From assembly GCF_026262505.1 (NCBI RefSeq), contig NC_067206.1, forward strand, positions 9,792,268-9,856,267: a stretch of DNA of 64,000 nt, in the 5' to 3' direction. The translations under genes were made by a program, and so were the position numbers. Under the pieces are notes generated by a model, which searched no databases, was not told the DNA's origin, and saw only the letters and a program-made list of their open reading frames with translations. Numbering within the stretch: position 1 is the stretch's first letter; every line of letters starts with the position of its first letter. Origin of the DNA: Trichomonas vaginalis G3. Lineage: Eukaryota > Parabasalia > Trichomonadida > Trichomonadidae. This document shows positions 61,201-64,000 of the stretch, one piece after another.

Positions 61201-62696
61201 TGAAGAATAATAACAAGAATTTGTCTCAAGAAATTTCATCATTAAAAGATCAAGTTAATTCTGCTAATAGTAAGATAAGGAATTTGACTTCTGAGAATGA
61301 CAAACTCAAATCAGATAACTCTCGTCTTAATAATGAAGTAAATGAATGGAAATTACAATCTCAAACTTCAGAAGTCCAAAGTACAATTCAGGTTCAAGCT
61401 GCAAAGAAAGCATTTGAAGATATAAAGACTGATAAGCTATTCTTTGAGAACGAATGCAAGAAATTGAAAGAAGAAAATGCAAAACTTCAAAAGTCAATTG
61501 AAGAAACTGTTCCTTCCACGGATTATAATACTTTATTGGCAGATTATAACGAATTTGTTAAAAAGATGAATGATTCTGATAAAAATGTAAATGAAAAAAT
61601 TGCATCTAAAGAAAAAGAGCTTAATGAGTCCAAAAAGTATTACGATCTTAAGCTTTCTGGAAATGAGAAACTTATTTCCGAGCTGCAAGAAGATAAAGAC
61701 AAAAAAGCCGAAGTTATTAAGAATTTACAATCAAAAATCACTGGTTTACAGGATCAAATCAATTCGTTAACAAATAGTAACTCTACAATGTGTTCTGCAG
61801 CCGAGCGCGATAGAGCATTCAAGCTTGTTGAGCAAATAGAAAAAGAAAACAATGAGTTAAAATTAAATTTGGAAAAAAGTGAAGTAATAAATAAGGACAA
61901 GAAGCTATTGATAGATGATTTAACAAAGCAAATGAATGACATACGTTTGGAACGTGATAGACTTAGCCAGAACTTGTTTAAAGCTGAAAATAACATTAAA
62001 ATCAAAGATTCCGAAATCTCATCTAAGAATGATGAGATTTCAAGCTTGAAATCACAGATTAAGGATATAATGTTTAAGAATGATAGCAATGATAAGTCTA
62101 ACTCCAAGTTAATTGAGAAATTACAAAATGAAATCCAAAATTTATCAAAACAGAATCAAAAGCTCCTTGAAGAAGAAAATTCTGTCAAAATATGTTATAA
62201 TAAACTTGAGAGTATCCCGTCAACTACCAATTTATCCGATAGACTTCATAAATTTATAACAATTTTGACAGATATGTTTCTGTCCATGAAAATGAAGCCA
62301 CTTTCATTTATTCCAAGCTACAGACAACTCTCTATTTTTACTTCTTCGGCAATAAACATACAGGAAGATAAAAGGTTAATAACGAAAAATGAACGATCGA
62401 TAGCGGCTCAAATTTTATGTGAATTTTCGGATGTATCAACCGCAACAGGATTTTCAGCCAAGACTGCTATTGAAAGTTCTTTGGATTCCCAGTTAATGAT
62501 GATCAAAAAGAGTATTGAGCACCTTAAGAAGCTTTTAAATGATAGCCAAAGGAAAATGAAGGATATGGCTGAAGTTGTGAGCTCTCAGCATGAAACTGTT
62601 TTAATGATTAGCAAATCTCCTCGTAACCTGGAACTCGTTAAAATTTCACAGAAAAATGTTGAAATATCAAAGACTTCACATTGTTTAAATGTTTGA
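58260..62696 (+). CDS. Giant coiled-coil protein, 1478 residues
   Basis: Intact 4.4-kb frame. A short Ser/Thr/Asn-rich head (residues 1-45) precedes an almost continuous heptad coiled coil (about 50-1310) rich in Lys, Glu, Asn and Gln. A C-terminal segment of about 150 residues is not coiled-coil (SIPSTTNLSDRLHKFITIL, FLSMKMKPLSFIPSYRQL, LCEFSDVSTATGFSAKTAIE) and ends with helices. In trichomonad genomes such proteins are often named viral A-type inclusion protein, a name from low-complexity similarity only. A cytoskeletal, Golgi-tether or centrosomal role is likelier. The C-terminal segment is the best handle for finding relatives. Confidence 0.82.
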   Translation: MSYYSPKLRKSPQSTEINPTISTTSSIKNDSAKFLTPNRTNSRHHDQYSEEYSKELSKMHKQISILGEENQRLNLELDNARNQNEAYKNQAENKIQALQSTNEQLNTELRQNKNLYNSVTLENEKLKTELDEIRDSISKSEVNSPSYSFKRDSPPSLNKIHNLEDMNRKLTATIVSLRKELSIATSNNELSTQYNELKSTFSPKSPKAANSTIEQLSLQIQKQKEYINASNNHIKNLTQRITELESIQSLSESHDQISELKKQLNDSVELRESLLHEAKVVTDRQKQKLNDLTAENQKLHDENEDLRSKLQLSSQSVNEKMTKHITSNFGIDPAIEKEIQNKTKEISEMKFLILQLSDKLEASRKNEESLKQQLDEAQANFSASLQNATKTVRICQNELDSMRIQLQKTETMTVNARNNVEQMITSLKETYGLPSFLLDDEMTQIVKIPKLLDETFAGKDEIIAKLQAQIQKLNSDSNDAFSKQNELSLSVTSLQSVINDLQNDKNALTKEIQDLKLAQAKELQELQEKLNKSQIENENYKVTIKELQEKLVESQKLTENQKFDHENEKKITDQYLEKQRGEIETLQNSLKQYNDDQTKQQSKIQELNDTINDLRNKAAEKDTLISKLTKDLENQKSISSKTIENLQKQLDDNTSRLTTEISQINSKASSNEQTLMKNLKDLEGKLNDANKQIDQEKSKNTDFQRKMSELQNNFEKDKMKFQNEIDKLENMNHNIDDKVRSIQKENEKLKIENNELSNTIKSERDENHTRKSKLNDEINQLKQKLIDQKKESENQLNSELERIKSNTLQSFQTEKENSRKLARLLKDSYKDKENLQNNFDREKQEKDKLTNTVEDMKKVINKLENDLNLEKNKTYKMQVKMDMEQVSTEQLKQKLKDTESQSQDHIAKLKSKISKLKTNLLTLTNEKSRLTADAGKESLLQSMDQLQNSFAQVSAENDKLNTINDSLKHKIDELKEEQNSLKNNNKNLSQEISSLKDQVNSANSKIRNLTSENDKLKSDNSRLNNEVNEWKLQSQTSEVQSTIQVQAAKKAFEDIKTDKLFFENECKKLKEENAKLQKSIEETVPSTDYNTLLADYNEFVKKMNDSDKNVNEKIASKEKELNESKKYYDLKLSGNEKLISELQEDKDKKAEVIKNLQSKITGLQDQINSLTNSNSTMCSAAERDRAFKLVEQIEKENNELKLNLEKSEVINKDKKLLIDDLTKQMNDIRLERDRLSQNLFKAENNIKIKDSEISSKNDEISSLKSQIKDIMFKNDSNDKSNSKLIEKLQNEIQNLSKQNQKLLEEENSVKICYNKLESIPSTTNLSDRLHKFITILTDMFLSMKMKPLSFIPSYRQLSIFTSSAINIQEDKRLITKNERSIAAQILCEFSDVSTATGFSAKTAIESSLDSQLMMIKKSIEHLKKLLNDSQRKMKDMAEVVSSQHETVLMISKSPRNLELVKISQKNVEISKTSHCLNV

Positions 62697-62803
62697 ATTT
62701 TTTTTTATGTGAAGTCCAATTTTTTTGTCTATAATTGTATTGAAAAGAAATGCTTGAACTTTTCAAAAATTTACTAAATTTTTTAAAAATTTTATCAGAT
62801 TAA

Positions 62804-63849
62804 GGGTTTCGTTTTGCTAAAATTGTCACTTTTATAGCATATTTGTTTTTGGATGTTTTGCGAAACCAAAAAAAAAACTATGATATACAATGTGTGTGTA
62901 AAGAAAATACTTTATTTACTAGTTAAAAAATCATTTGGTATTGATCAAGTTATTTTTTCTGGATAAGATATTATATGGATAATTGGATAGAAAATACAAT
63001 TATATAATCTTGTACCTGGTTTAATTAAGCTAATTGTCATCAGAAACTTGTAATTTTTATGAATTTCAGATTTTCTTTTCATTACTGCTTTTCTTAATAG
63101 GTCAAGTTCTTATTTACGTTATAAAGTATGATATTTACAAATATCAAGTTATCATTTTTTGAGAAATTATGAGAAACAAACAAAATGAAAAAGATAGGAA
63201 TAGCAATGAATAGTGATGTGGGTATAGAAAATGTAAGAGATATGAATGCAAAGCAATCAGTATTTAGGATATTGACCATAGATTTCGAAAAAAAATGCTG
63301 CATATTGAGCGAAAACTATGATTATATTATAAGGCTGTCATTTAAAGCATAATGAAACTATTCCCTTTTCATTTTAATCGAATAAGATAGTAAAGATTTT
63401 TGAATTAGCTAGAAACTGATGAGATGTTTTCACAAATCAGATTTTTAATCTCTATAATGCATAATTCACTCAATATCTCAATTTTGATATTGCGAGATAT
63501 TTTTGCTATCGGTTTCGCAATTTTGACACAATAGCAAGAGGGTTCTATAAGCATTATTATCAACGTAGAATCTGAATATCATATCAGAAAATGTCGCAAA
63601 TCTGACATTTACCCGACCAAATAGCAAAAATAATTGAATACTTTTCGCAAAAACTTTAAAAATCGATAAAAATATGAAATATAGATATTAAAGAGACTTT
63701 TTATATAATATTCATAAAGATTTTCCAAAAATATGATACCGCAAAATTAAAAAAGTGACGTCTTGAGTGGAGTCAAAGGTCGAAATTGCTAGCTAAATGT
63801 TTTTTTAGCGAAATTGCGTATTGTACGTTTTTTTCGCAAAACGAAACCC
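62804..63849. mobile_element. Non-autonomous DNA transposon with TTAA target duplication, 1046 bp
   Basis: TTAA at 62800-62803 and 63850-63853. Perfect 14-bp inverted ends GGGTTTCGTTTTGC (62804-62817) and complement (63836-63849). The interior has no transposase-like frame (longest about 69 codons). Near its right end (63750-63790) a GTGACGTCTTGAGTGGAGTC motif resembles the motif repeated in the 2.5-kb TTAA element. It lies 108 bp after the stop of the giant coiled-coil gene. Confidence 0.88.
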
Positions 63850-63853
63850 TTAA

Positions 63854-64000
63854 TCAGATTTCAGCGAATTTTACATTGATGTTAGCTGTGGTTTGAGTTT
63901 TGAAAAATTTTCAAAAAAATTCTAATACCCAGATTTTCCTTACTTTTACCACTCCCCATGTAATTTCTGGGGAAAACGATAATTCATTTTTTTATGGATG
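63854..64000. other. Host intergenic DNA to the window end
   Basis: 147 bp of AT-rich sequence, the continuation of the 3' flank of the coiled-coil gene after the transposon. No gene seen. Confidence 0.6.

Noticed and set aside
58260-62696. Naming the 1478-residue protein a viral inclusion-body protein
   Set aside because: Such names in trichomonad annotation come from coiled-coil composition, not from homology; the gene lies in host DNA outside the elements.

Overview
The window looks like chromosomal DNA of a parabasalid protist, most likely Trichomonas vaginalis or a close relative. It is AT-rich, all host genes are intronless, and the gene content fits: a papain-family protease, a three-DM10 axonemal protein, a Pmp-like surface protein, giant coiled-coil proteins and abundant virus-like DNA transposons. 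The species is inferred; I could not check it by search.

Host DNA occupies positions 1-3239 and 44961-64000. On the left are the 3' part of a C1A cysteine protease and a complete EFHC-like gene. On the right are a Pmp-like surface protein gene, an 1850-residue alpha-solenoid protein, a broken second copy of the Pmp-like gene, and two coiled-coil protein genes. This right flank carries two small non-autonomous elements with TTAA target duplications. One (52727-55269) cleanly splits the second Pmp-like copy; the other (62804-63849) lies in the 3' flank of the last gene.

The middle (3240-44960) is two neighbouring, oppositely oriented Maverick/Polinton-like or polinton-like-virus elements, A (3240-21171) and B (21217-44960), separated by 45 bp. 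Each starts with an A-run, ends with a T-run, has inverted termini holding a two-stem hairpin, and is bounded by a plausible 5-bp target duplication (GATAA for A, ATATA for B). They share a virion module: a large Q-rich structural protein, a double-jelly-roll-like major capsid protein, a penton-like protein, an FtsK/A32-type packaging ATPase, an SF3/D5-like helicase and several small proteins. B also has a retroviral-type integrase, a tail-collar fibre protein, amphipathic small virion proteins, HNH endonucleases, a KilA-N gene array and an unrecognised 305-residue cargo protein. Both have a Dam-like methylase at the end opposite the structural module. I see no protein-primed DNA polymerase B and no Ulp1-like protease.

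Most element genes are broken by one-base indels, often in short homopolymers and often at different places in A and B, while the large host genes are intact. The 15.8-19.5 kb part of A has no genes and is GT-rich. Read in reverse complement, it still shows patches matching B from about 22.75 kb rightwards, and a 25-base N gap lies beside it. It is either an extremely decayed module or poorly corrected assembly.

The least expected signals are structural: the terminal hairpins of A and B keep their fold while the stem sequence changes on both sides, and a dispersed intergenic hairpin family with a fixed AT-rich tail also shows paired changes.
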